NCBI RefSeq assembly: GCF_014194975.1
Contig: NZ_JACIAY010000018.1
Location: forward strand, 1 to 61,989
Source of the DNA: Sphingomonas sp. BK580
GTDB lineage: Bacteria; Pseudomonadota; Alphaproteobacteria; Sphingomonadales; Sphingomonadaceae
Length of the DNA: 61,989 bases
Direction: 5' to 3'
The translations under genes and the position numbers were made by a program. Of this stretch, positions 26,971-34,611 are shown one piece after another. Numbering within the stretch: the stretch's first letter is position 1; every line of letters begins with the position of its first letter. The notes beneath the pieces are model-generated. The model searched no databases and was not told the origin of the DNA. It worked only from the letters and a program-made list of their open reading frames with translations.

Positions 26971-27759
26971 TCACCCCGCCTCGATCACCTGCACGCGATG
27001 CTCGTGGCAGGCGCGCAGCAGCTCGTCCGGCAGCGGCTGGTCGGTGACGAGATAGTCCACCATGTCGAGCCGCCCGACCCGCACCGGCGCCGCGCGCCCC
27101 ACCTTCGACGCATCGACGACCAGGATCACCTGGCGCGCGTTGCGCGCGATCGTCTGGGTGACCTGCACCTCGTCCGCGGCGAAATCGAGCAGGCTGCCGT
27201 CGAGGTCGATCGCGGAGGCGCCGATCAGCGCCACGTCGACCTTGAAGCTCTCGATGAAGCGCATCGCCAGCGCCCCCACCACCGCGCGGTCGCCGCGGCG
27301 CACCTGACCGCCGACCACCACCAGCTCGATCCCGTCATGCCCGTCGAGCAGGTCGATGACGTTGAGGTTGTTCGAGATCACCAGCAGGTCGCGGTGCGCC
27401 ACCAGCTGCCCCGCGACCGCCTCGGTGGTCGTGCCGATGTTGATGAACAGTGACGCGCCGTTCGGGATCAGCGCGGCCGCGGCGGCGCCGATCGCCGCCT
27501 TGGCACCGGTCGCGACGCCGCGGCGCTTGGCATAAGCGAGATTGTCGACCCCGGAGGTCACGATCGCCCCGCCATGCACGCGCGACAGCAGCGCGCGCCG
27601 CGCCAACACGTTGAGGTCGCGTCGGATCGTCTGCGGGGTGACGTCGAAGCGCGCGGCGAGGTCGTCGACCGTGACGCGCCCGGCACCCCGCGCCAGCGCG
27701 AGGATGCGGCGATGGCGCTCGGCGGCGGGATCGCCGCCGTCGGGCGCGTCCGCGCTCAC
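26971..27759 (-). CDS. glpR: DeoR-family repressor of the glycerol regulon
   Basis: A 262-aa DeoR-type regulator. Residues about 10-65 hold the helix-turn-helix (RHRRILALARGAGRVTVDDLAARF, VTPQTIRRDLNVL); the rest is the DeoRC sensor domain with NIGTTTEAVA and VISNNLNVIDLL, where glycerol 3-phosphate is expected to bind. The GTG start at 27759 overlaps the glpD stop as GTGA, so the repressor is coupled to glpD; frames upstream of it have no family similarity. The inverted repeat at 29331-29360 between glpD and glpF is its likely operator. The assignment is by motif and by its place inside a glycerol cluster. Confidence 0.93.
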   Translation of the reverse strand: MSADAPDGGDPAAERHRRILALARGAGRVTVDDLAARFDVTPQTIRRDLNVLARRALLSRVHGGAIVTSGVDNLAYAKRRGVATGAKAAIGAAAAALIPNGASLFINIGTTTEAVAGQLVAHRDLLVISNNLNVIDLLDGHDGIELVVVGGQVRRGDRAVVGALAMRFIESFKVDVALIGASAIDLDGSLLDFAADEVQVTQTIARNARQVILVVDASKVGRAAPVRVGRLDMVDYLVTDQPLPDELLRACHEHRVQVIEAG

Positions 27760-29300
27760 GCCGCCGTCGCGGCGCGCGCGAGATAGGCGTCGACCCGCTC
27801 GGCGGTCCCCGGCGGCACGTGAAGTCCGAGCTTGCTGCGGCGAAAGAGCACGTCCTCGGCGGTGCGCGCCCACTCGGTCGCGGCGAGATAATCGAGCTCG
27901 CGTGCGGTGAGCCCCGCGCCGAAGTCCTCGCCGAGGTCGGCGGCGGTGCGTGCCTCGCCGAGCAGCACGCGCGCCTTCGTGCCGTAAGCGCGCGCCAGAC
28001 GGCGCAGCAGCGTGCGGTCGAGCGCGGGATAATCGCCCGCCAGCGAGTCGACGAGCGGCTCGAACCCCTCGGCCGGGAAGTCGCCGCCGGGCAGCGTCGC
28101 GCCCGCGGTCCAGGCGCCGCCGGCGTCGGGGAAGGTCTCGGCCAGCTCCGCCATCGCGTGCTCGGCGAGCTTGCGATAGGTCGTGATCTTGCCACCGAAG
28201 ATGCTCAGCATCGGGGCGTTCTCATTGGCGCCGGCGGGGCCGCGGTCGAGGTCGAGGACATAGTCGCGCGTCACCGCCGAGGCACTGGCGGCCTTGTCGT
28301 CGTACAGCGGGCGGATGCCGGCATAGCTCCACACGATCTGCTCGCGCGAGACGGGCGCCTCGAAGTAGCGCGCGATCGTCTCGAGCAGATAGTCGGTCTC
28401 GTGCGGCGCGATCGCGGCGCGGCCGGGTGCGCCCTCCCACGGCTCGTCGGTGGTGCCGACCAGGGTGAAGGCGCCCTCATAGGGGATGGCGAAGACGATG
28501 CGGCGGTCGGGGTTCTGCAGCATGAAGGCGTGGTCGCCCGCGTAGAGCCGCGGCACGACGATATGGCTGCCCTTGACCAGCCGCACCCCGCGGTCGTCGC
28601 GCGCGTGCGGCACGCGCGACAGGATGTCGGCGACCCAGGGCCCCGCGGCGTTGACCAGGGCGCGCGCGGTGAGGGTGCGCTCGCCGCCGGCGTCCGCGCC
28701 CACGCCTGACAGCGTCGCGCGCCAGCCGCCGCCCGCGCGCGCGGCGTCGACGAGGCGGGTGCGCGTGAGCACGGCCGCGCCGCGGTCGGCGGCGTCGCGC
28801 GCGTTGAGCACGACGAGCCGGCTGTCCTCGACCCAGCAGTCGGAGTAGACGAAGGCGCGGCCGCGCTGACGAAGCCCATCGCCGCGGAGGTCGTACGCGA
28901 GGCGGATCGTCTCGGTCGCGGGCAGGCGCTCGCGCCCGCCGAGATGGTCGTAGAGGAACAGCCCCGCGCGCACCATCCAGGCCGGACGCGGCGAGTTCGT
29001 CTGCGGCAGCACGAAGCGCAGCGGCCAGATGATGTGCGGCGCCATCGCCCATAGCCGCTCGCGCTCGATCAGCGCCTCGCGCACCAGCCGCACCTCGCCG
29101 TACTCGAGGTAGCGCAGCCCGCCGTGGATCAGCTTGGTCGAGGCCGAGGACGTGTGGGCGGCGAGGTCGTCCTGCTCCACCAGCGTCACGCGCAGGCCGC
29201 GACCGGCGGCGTCGCGCGCGATCCCGGCGCCGTTGATCCCGCCGCCGACCACCAGCAGGTCGGTGTCGAAGCCGTCGCGTGTGTCGTTCCCGCTCGCCAT
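27756..29300 (-). CDS. glpD: FAD-dependent glycerol-3-phosphate dehydrogenase
   Basis: A 514-aa membrane-associated flavoenzyme that oxidises glycerol 3-phosphate to dihydroxyacetone phosphate and feeds the quinone pool. The FAD motif LLVVGGGINGAGIARDAAGRG, then STKLIHGGLRYLE, GSHIVVPRLY and SIFGGKITTYRKLAE are all canonical for GlpD, and the C-terminal helical domain is present. The start at 29300 (MASGNDT) fits the family. It diverges from glpF with 111 bases of shared control region and overlaps glpR by 4 nt. Confidence 0.96.
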   Translation of the reverse strand: MASGNDTRDGFDTDLLVVGGGINGAGIARDAAGRGLRVTLVEQDDLAAHTSSASTKLIHGGLRYLEYGEVRLVREALIERERLWAMAPHIIWPLRFVLPQTNSPRPAWMVRAGLFLYDHLGGRERLPATETIRLAYDLRGDGLRQRGRAFVYSDCWVEDSRLVVLNARDAADRGAAVLTRTRLVDAARAGGGWRATLSGVGADAGGERTLTARALVNAAGPWVADILSRVPHARDDRGVRLVKGSHIVVPRLYAGDHAFMLQNPDRRIVFAIPYEGAFTLVGTTDEPWEGAPGRAAIAPHETDYLLETIARYFEAPVSREQIVWSYAGIRPLYDDKAASASAVTRDYVLDLDRGPAGANENAPMLSIFGGKITTYRKLAEHAMAELAETFPDAGGAWTAGATLPGGDFPAEGFEPLVDSLAGDYPALDRTLLRRLARAYGTKARVLLGEARTAADLGEDFGAGLTARELDYLAATEWARTAEDVLFRRSKLGLHVPPGTAERVDAYLARAATAA

Positions 29301-29330
29301 CGCGCGAATATGAGCCGCGGCGCGCGCGAC

Positions 29331-29373
29331 TTCAAACGAAGATGTTGACGTTCGTTCGAACCCGGCGGACAAA
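29331..29373 (+). promoter_or_regulatory. Candidate GlpR operator and glpFK promoter
   Basis: The inverted repeat TTCAAACGAA (29331-29340) and TTCGTTCGAA (29351-29360) is spaced by 10 bases, two helical turns centre to centre. A possible -35 TTGACG (29345-29350), 17-base spacer and weak -10 GACAAA (29368-29373) overlap it, so a bound repressor would block glpF transcription. It sits between the divergent glpD and glpF genes. Confidence 0.6.
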
Positions 29374-29411
29374 AGTCGGCGACGGCCACCAGGGCCGCGG
29401 GGAGAGGGGAC

Positions 29412-30215
29412 ATGGCGGACGAAGCGGCGCCGGCGGTCAGCACGCTGCGCGGCGAGCTGATCTCGGAGATGCTCGCGGTGGCGATCATCATGACGCTGGG
29501 CGACTCGGCCGCGGCGATGATCACGCTCTACGACCCGAGCCCCTATGCCACGGCCTATTGGGGCGTGTGCATCGCCTGGGGTCTCGCGGTGACGATCGCG
29601 ATCTACGTCACCGGCGCGGTCTCGGGCACGCACGCCAACCCGGCGGTGACGCTGGCGCTGACGCTCTTCCGCGACTTCCCGCGTCGCAAGGTGCTGCCGT
29701 ACGTGGCAGCGCAGGTGGCGGGCGCGATGATCGGCGCGGCGCTGGTCTATCAGATGTTCGGCCCCGTGATCGACGCCTATAACGCCAGCCACGCGCTCAC
29801 CCGCGCCGAGGGCGGGGCGGCGGGCGTGTTCTTCACCGCGCCGGGGCTGCACATCACCGCGGTCCACGCCTTCTGGGACGAGGTGGTGCTCACCGCGATC
29901 CTGCTGCTCGGCATCTTCGCGATCACCGACGAGTTCAACACCTCCGCGCCGATGGCCAACGCCAGCGCGCTCATCATCGGCCTGCTGGTGGCGTGCATCG
30001 GCGCCTCGGCGGGCTTCCTCGAGGGTTGGCCGATCAACCCCGCGCGCGATTTCGGACCGCGGCTGTTCTGCTGGCTGCTCGGCTGGGGCGAGTCCGCCTT
30101 CCCCGGGCCGGACCATTATTGGTGGGTGCCGATCGCGGGACCGCTGGTGGGTGGCGTCACCGGCGCGGGGCTCTATCAGTTCCTGGTCAAGCCGTACCTG
30201 CCGCGGCGGCGCTGA
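29412..30215 (+). CDS. glpF: Glycerol uptake facilitator (aquaglyceroporin)
   Basis: A 267-aa MIP-family channel with six membrane helices and two half-helices. The two NPA motifs are present, THANPAVTLALT and PINPARDFGPRL; the Arg-Asp-x-Gly-Pro-Arg context of the second is typical of glycerol channels rather than water channels. GAGAGGGG precedes the ATG at 29412. An 11-nt gap separates its stop from glpK, so the two are one operon. Confidence 0.95.
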   Translation: MADEAAPAVSTLRGELISEMLAVAIIMTLGDSAAAMITLYDPSPYATAYWGVCIAWGLAVTIAIYVTGAVSGTHANPAVTLALTLFRDFPRRKVLPYVAAQVAGAMIGAALVYQMFGPVIDAYNASHALTRAEGGAAGVFFTAPGLHITAVHAFWDEVVLTAILLLGIFAITDEFNTSAPMANASALIIGLLVACIGASAGFLEGWPINPARDFGPRLFCWLLGWGESAFPGPDHYWWVPIAGPLVGGVTGAGLYQFLVKPYLPRRR

Positions 30216-30226
30216 GGAGAGGGATC

Positions 30227-31723
30227 ATGCGCGATACCAAGAACCACGTGCTGGCGATCGACCAGGGCACCACCTCGACCCGCGCGATCGTCTTCGACCG
30301 GGACGCGCGCCCGGTCGCGACCGCGCAGACCGAGTTCGCGCAGCATTATCCCGAGGGCGGCTGGGTCGAGCACGACCCCGAGGATATCTGGCGCGACACG
30401 CTCCAGGTCGCGCGCGACGCGATCGCGGGGAGCGGCGTCGGGGCGGAGGGCGTGGCGGCGATCGGCATCACCAACCAGCGCGAGACGGTGGTGGTGTGGG
30501 ACCGCGCCAGCGGCGCGCCGATCCACCGCGCGATCGTCTGGCAGGACCGCCGCACCGCCAGGCTCTGCGCCGAGCTCAAGGCCGCCGGGCACGAACCCGC
30601 GGTGCGTGCCAAGACCGGCCTGCTGATCGATCCCTATTTCTCCGCCACCAAACTCGCCTGGATCCTCGATCACGTCGAGGGCGCGCGCGAGCGGGCCGAG
30701 CGCGGCGAGCTGGCGTTCGGCACGATCGACAGCTTCCTGCTGTGGCGGCTGACCGGCGGGGCGGTCCATGCCACCGACGTCACCAACGCGGGCCGCACCC
30801 TGCTCTACGACATCCGCGCGCAACGCTGGGACGAGGAGCTGTGCCGCCTGTTCGAGGTACCGATGGCGCTGCTGCCGGAGGTGCACGACAACAGCCGGGT
30901 CTTTGGCCACACCGCCGAGGGCCTGTTTGATGTCGCCATCCCGATCGCGGGCATCGCGGGCGACCAGCAGGCCGCGCTGATCGGCCAGGCCTGTTTCGAC
31001 ACCGGCATGGCCAAATCGACCTACGGAACCGGCTGCTTCCTGCTGCTCAACACCGGCGGCGAGGCGATCGAGTCGGAACATCGTCTGCTGACCACGCCGG
31101 CCTATCGGCTCGACGGCGCGATGACCTACGCGCTGGAGGGCTCGATCTTCGTCGCGGGGGCGGCGGTCAAGTGGCTGCGCGACGGCATCGGCGTGATCAC
31201 CCACGCGCGCGAGACCAACGACATGGCGACGCAGGTGCCCGACAGCCACGGCGTCTACATGGTCCCGGCGTTCGTCGGCCTCGGCGCGCCGCACTGGGAC
31301 CCGGACGCGCGCGGCGCGATCTTCGGGCTGACGCTCGGCGCGACCCAGGCGCATCTCGCGCGCGCCGCGCTGGAGGCGGTGGGCTATCAGACGATGGACC
31401 TCACCGCGGCGATGATCGCCGACGGCGGCGCCGCGCCGGCGACGATCCGCGTCGACGGCGGCATGGCGGCGAACGACTGGCTGTGCCAGTTCCTCGCCGA
31501 CCTGCTCGAGGTGGCGGTCGAGCGGCCGGTGCATCTCGAGACCACCGCGCTGGGCGCCGCCTTCCTCGCCGGGCTGGCGACCGGCGTGTGGGCCGACCTC
31601 GACGCGGTGCGCGCCACCTGGGCGCGGCGCGACTGTTTCGAGCCGCGCATGGCCGCGGCGGACCGAGAGCGGCTCGTGGCGGGCTGGCAGGTGGCGGTGG
31701 CGAAGACGCTGACGACGGGGTGA
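30227..31723 (+). CDS. glpK: Glycerol kinase
   Basis: A 498-aa FGGY kinase making glycerol 3-phosphate. N-terminal LAIDQGTTSTRAIVFD, WVEHDPEDIW, GITNQRETVVVWDR, the WILDHVEGAR segment, AGIAGDQQAAL, KSTYGTGCFLLLN and the VDGGMAANDWLCQFLAD signature are all present at normal positions. AGGAGAGGG lies just before the ATG at 30227. With glpF upstream and glpD-glpR divergent it completes glycerol uptake and oxidation. Confidence 0.97.
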   Translation: MRDTKNHVLAIDQGTTSTRAIVFDRDARPVATAQTEFAQHYPEGGWVEHDPEDIWRDTLQVARDAIAGSGVGAEGVAAIGITNQRETVVVWDRASGAPIHRAIVWQDRRTARLCAELKAAGHEPAVRAKTGLLIDPYFSATKLAWILDHVEGARERAERGELAFGTIDSFLLWRLTGGAVHATDVTNAGRTLLYDIRAQRWDEELCRLFEVPMALLPEVHDNSRVFGHTAEGLFDVAIPIAGIAGDQQAALIGQACFDTGMAKSTYGTGCFLLLNTGGEAIESEHRLLTTPAYRLDGAMTYALEGSIFVAGAAVKWLRDGIGVITHARETNDMATQVPDSHGVYMVPAFVGLGAPHWDPDARGAIFGLTLGATQAHLARAALEAVGYQTMDLTAAMIADGGAAPATIRVDGGMAANDWLCQFLADLLEVAVERPVHLETTALGAAFLAGLATGVWADLDAVRATWARRDCFEPRMAAADRERLVAGWQVAVAKTLTTG

Positions 31724-31748
31724 AGGGGCGAGGCGCCTGCCTGCCCCT
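31724..31748. terminator. Hairpin between convergent glpK and the phosphate transporter
   Basis: Outer stem AGGGGC/GCCCCT (31724-31729 with 31743-31748), with an inner palindrome AGGCGCCT (31731-31738). No T-run; placed in a 32-base convergent gap, so a bidirectional stop is possible. Confidence 0.35.
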
Positions 31749-31755
31749 GACCGCG

Positions 31756-32769
31756 TCAGAACAGCAAAGTCAGCGAGTAGACCAGCGCGCCCACCGCGGC
31801 CGAGGCGGGGATGGTGATCACCCAGGCCACCACCACGTTCTTCGCCACGCCCCAGCGCACCGCCGAGGCGCGCCGCGCCACGCCGGCGCCGATGATCGAG
31901 CCCGTGATCGTGTGCGTCGTCGACACCGGGATCCCCAGAGTGGACGCGCCGAACAGCACGATCGAGCCCGCCAGCGAGGCGCTGAACCCCTGGTGCTGCG
32001 ACAGCCGCGTGATCCGCGAGCCCATGGTCTCGATGATCCGCCAGCCGCCGGTCATCGTGCCGAGCCCGATCGCGACGTAGCAGCTGATCGCGACCCAGTG
32101 CGGCACCTCGAAGGGCCCCGTCAGATAGCCGGTCGAGTAGAGCAGGACGGTGATGATCCCCATCGTCTTCTGCGCGTCGTTGAGGCCGTGGCTGAGCGAA
32201 TAGGCCGCCGACGAGACGAGATGGAGCACGCGGAACGAGCGCTCCGCCTGGTTCGCGGTGCGGTGGCGCAGCGCCCAGCTCGACAGCAGCATGACGAGCA
32301 TCGCCAGGAACATCCCGATCGTCGGCGAGAGCACGATCGCGATCAGCGTCTTGTTGAGCCCGCCCCATTGCACCCCGGTGAGCCCGGCATGCGCCACGCC
32401 CGCGCCGATCAGCCCGCCCACCAGCGCGTGGCTGCTCGACGAGGGAATGCCCCTCAGCCAGGTGATGACGTTCCACGTCATCGCCCCGCCGAGCGCGCCG
32501 AAGATCACCGCGGGGGTCACCACCTCCTGCGCGATCAGCCCCTTGCCGATCGTCTCGGCGACCGCGTGGAGGCTCGGCACCGCCAGCGTCAGGAAATAGG
32601 CGGCGAAGTTGAAGAAGGCGGCGAACACCACCGCCTGCACGGGGGACAGCAGCCGAGTCGCCACCACGGTGGCGATCGAGTTGGCGGCGTCGTGCAGCCC
32701 GTTCAGGTAATCGAACGCCAGCGCGACCAGGATGAGGCCGACCAGCAGCGGAAAGGCGAGCTCGTGCAT
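31756..32769 (-). CDS. pit: Inorganic phosphate transporter, PiT family
   Basis: A 337-aa membrane protein with about 10 hydrophobic helices and the two PiT signature repeats: DYLNGLHDAANSIATVVATRLLSP near the N-terminus and the inverted second copy around GLNDAQKTMGII. It imports phosphate, usually as a metal-phosphate complex, with protons. It begins 9 nt after the DUF47 stop on the same strand and has no clear Shine-Dalgarno of its own, suggesting translational coupling. Confidence 0.95.
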   Translation of the reverse strand: MHELAFPLLVGLILVALAFDYLNGLHDAANSIATVVATRLLSPVQAVVFAAFFNFAAYFLTLAVPSLHAVAETIGKGLIAQEVVTPAVIFGALGGAMTWNVITWLRGIPSSSSHALVGGLIGAGVAHAGLTGVQWGGLNKTLIAIVLSPTIGMFLAMLVMLLSSWALRHRTANQAERSFRVLHLVSSAAYSLSHGLNDAQKTMGIITVLLYSTGYLTGPFEVPHWVAISCYVAIGLGTMTGGWRIIETMGSRITRLSQHQGFSASLAGSIVLFGASTLGIPVSTTHTITGSIIGAGVARRASAVRWGVAKNVVVAWVITIPASAAVGALVYSLTLLF

Positions 32770-32778
32770 GGGCGCGCG

Positions 32779-33423
32779 TCAGGCGTGATCGATGACGATG
32801 CCATCGATCTCGTCGGCGACGTCCTCGAAGGCGTCGAGCACGCGCTCCAGATGCTTGTACAGCTCGCGCTCGACCACGAAGCGCAAGGTGTCGGTGCGGC
32901 CGAACTCGCCGAGCGAGCGCTTGAGTCCGGCGGCGTGCATCTCGTCGGCGCGGCCCTCGATGCGGATCAACTGCTCGGTGAAGTCGTGCAGCTTCTGACC
33001 GTTGCGGCTGACGTCGCGCAGCAGCGGCATCGCCGCGACGGCGAGCTCGGCCGCCTCCACCGCCGCGGCGGCCATCTCGCGCATCTCCGGCGCGAACTCG
33101 CGCACCTGGTAGAGATCGATCGCGGCGGCGGCGGCCTGCATCTCGTCGACCGTGTCGTCGAGCGCGCCGATCAGCGTGGCGATCGCGCCGCGATCGAACG
33201 GCGTCAGGAAGGTCGAGCGCACCGTCTTGAGCACGTCGCGGGTGACATCGTCGGCATCGTGCTCGCGCGCGATGATCTCGGCGATCATCGCGGCGGGGTC
33301 GCCCTCGCCGCTGACCAGCCGAGCGAGCGCGCGCGCGCCCGCCAGGTCGATCACCGCGTGCGCTTCGAACAGCTCGAAGAAATTACCCGTCTTCGGCAGA
33401 AGACGCTGGAACCAAGCGAACAT
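32779..33423 (-). CDS. DUF47/PhoU-like partner of the phosphate transporter
   Basis: A 214-aa all-helical cytoplasmic protein of the DUF47 family. MFAWFQRLLPKTGNFFELFEAHA at the start and RSTFLTPFDRGAIATLIGALDDTVDEMQAAA in the middle are diagnostic; acid-rich helices resemble the metal-binding sites of PhoU. In many bacteria this gene pairs with pit and is thought to regulate or stabilise the transporter. GGGAG lies 5 nt before the ATG. First gene of a two-gene operon with pit. Confidence 0.93.
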   Translation of the reverse strand: MFAWFQRLLPKTGNFFELFEAHAVIDLAGARALARLVSGEGDPAAMIAEIIAREHDADDVTRDVLKTVRSTFLTPFDRGAIATLIGALDDTVDEMQAAAAAIDLYQVREFAPEMREMAAAAVEAAELAVAAMPLLRDVSRNGQKLHDFTEQLIRIEGRADEMHAAGLKRSLGEFGRTDTLRFVVERELYKHLERVLDAFEDVADEIDGIVIDHA

Positions 33424-33650
33424 CGAACTCCCATCCCCACCCGAAGGTGCTCACATCCCTGTAGCCCGAAGCACGAGTTGCGCGCGGCGCCAAGCGAAAC
33501 CGAGCGGGGCCATGGCTTAGTCATGTGACACTTGGGTTGCAGCGCCCTGCGACGGCCCGCGCCGAAAACCGATAACCTGCATCAAAGCCAATGATTTTAA
33601 AGGAACATCCGGCGCCGCACCAGCTTGATCGGGAGAGCAAGGAGAGACGC

Positions 33651-34172
33651 ATGGCAAGCTATTCCAACGATGTGGTCCAGTCGGTGTTCGTGACCGGGCT
33701 GAAGAACGCGCACGGAGTCGAGCACCAGGCACTGGCGCTGATCGACCGCCAGCTCGACCATCTCGCCAACTATCCGGAGGTCGCCGCGCAGCTGCGCACG
33801 CACCGCGCCGAGACCGAGCAGCAGATCGAGCGGCTGGAGGAGATCCTGGCCGGCTTCGGTGAGACCCACTCGGTGCTGAAGGACGCGGCCTTGTCCTTCA
33901 CGGGCAACATGGCGGCGCTGGCACATGTCTTCGCGCCCGACGAGATCCTCAAGAACAGCTTCGCCAACTTCGCCTTCGAGAACTTCGAGGCGGCGAGCTA
34001 CAAGTCGCTGCTGACGCTGGCGGACGCCGGCGGGTTCCAGCAGCCGGTCTCGCTGCTGACGGCGTCGCTTAACGAGGAGCTGGCGATGGCGGCCTGGGTC
34101 GACGAGCACAACGCCGAGCTGACCCTGAAATATGTCGAGCGCCGCGCCGCGGGGGAGACGGCGAGCCACTGA
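33651..34172 (+). CDS. DUF892 (YciE/YciF-like) ferritin-like protein
   Basis: A 173-aa four-helix-bundle protein. The spaced acidic/His positions (GLKNAHGVEHQAL, RAETEQQIERLEEIL, FENFEAASYKSLL, SLNEELAMAAWVDEHN) match the ferritin-like di-metal fold of the DUF892 family, often induced by general stress. AAGGAGAG stands 6 nt before the ATG at 33651. A GGAAC at 33602 with GCTT 16 bases on is a poor match to an EcfG stress-sigma promoter. It is divergent from the phosphate operon. Confidence 0.88.
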   Translation: MASYSNDVVQSVFVTGLKNAHGVEHQALALIDRQLDHLANYPEVAAQLRTHRAETEQQIERLEEILAGFGETHSVLKDAALSFTGNMAALAHVFAPDEILKNSFANFAFENFEAASYKSLLTLADAGGFQQPVSLLTASLNEELAMAAWVDEHNAELTLKYVERRAAGETASH

Positions 34173-34611
34173 GGCTGGCGGGACTCAACATTCGCGCGGC
34201 GACGGCGTGTTCGGCTAAGTGACGGGGAGGCTGGGTTCTCTCCGTCCGGGTCGGGGCGGCGGCGGGCGCGAATGTTGCGAAAGTTGAGTCGCTGGCGCGG
34301 TTCGCGCGAACGTTGAGTTGGGCGCGGATGGCGCGGTGATCGCGGTAACCGGGCGTCGCGGGGCGCGATCGCGGCCGGCGACGATGAGACAGAGCCGCGC
34401 GTATGTGACAGACCGCCGAGGTGTAGGACAGCGGCGGCCTCGAGGAGCCAATCCTCCCCGATCGCGGGGAGGGGACCGCCGCGCGAAGCGCGGTAATGGA
34501 GGGGGCTTTCCAAGCAGCGCAGCGTTCGCGGACATCCCCCCTTCCACCAGCCTGCGGCTGGTCCCCCTCTTCGCGAGCGGGGAGGGCCTTAGGGCTCGAA
34601 GCCGACCCCGC
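34173..34611. other. Intergenic region with a family C repeat
   Basis: No gene was found in these 439 bases. The first half is unremarkable GC-rich DNA; the second half (34452-34586) is a complex repeat with CCTCCCC and GGGGAGG ends. Confidence 0.6.
34452..34586. repeat. Family C repeat (CCTCCCC...GGGGAGG)
   Basis: Contains the hairpin CCTCCCCGATCGCGGGGAGG (34453-34472), the arm GCGCGAAGCGCG, and a second half with CCTGCGGCTGG and TTCGCGAGCGGGGAGG. Its short core recurs as a perfect palindrome at 43199-43222. Its position after converging genes is typical of mobile intergenic palindromes. Confidence 0.6.

Noticed and set aside
33602..33626. EcfG promoter before the DUF892 gene (GGAAC...GCTT)
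   Set aside because: The -10 half differs from CGTT at two positions; too weak to list as a feature.
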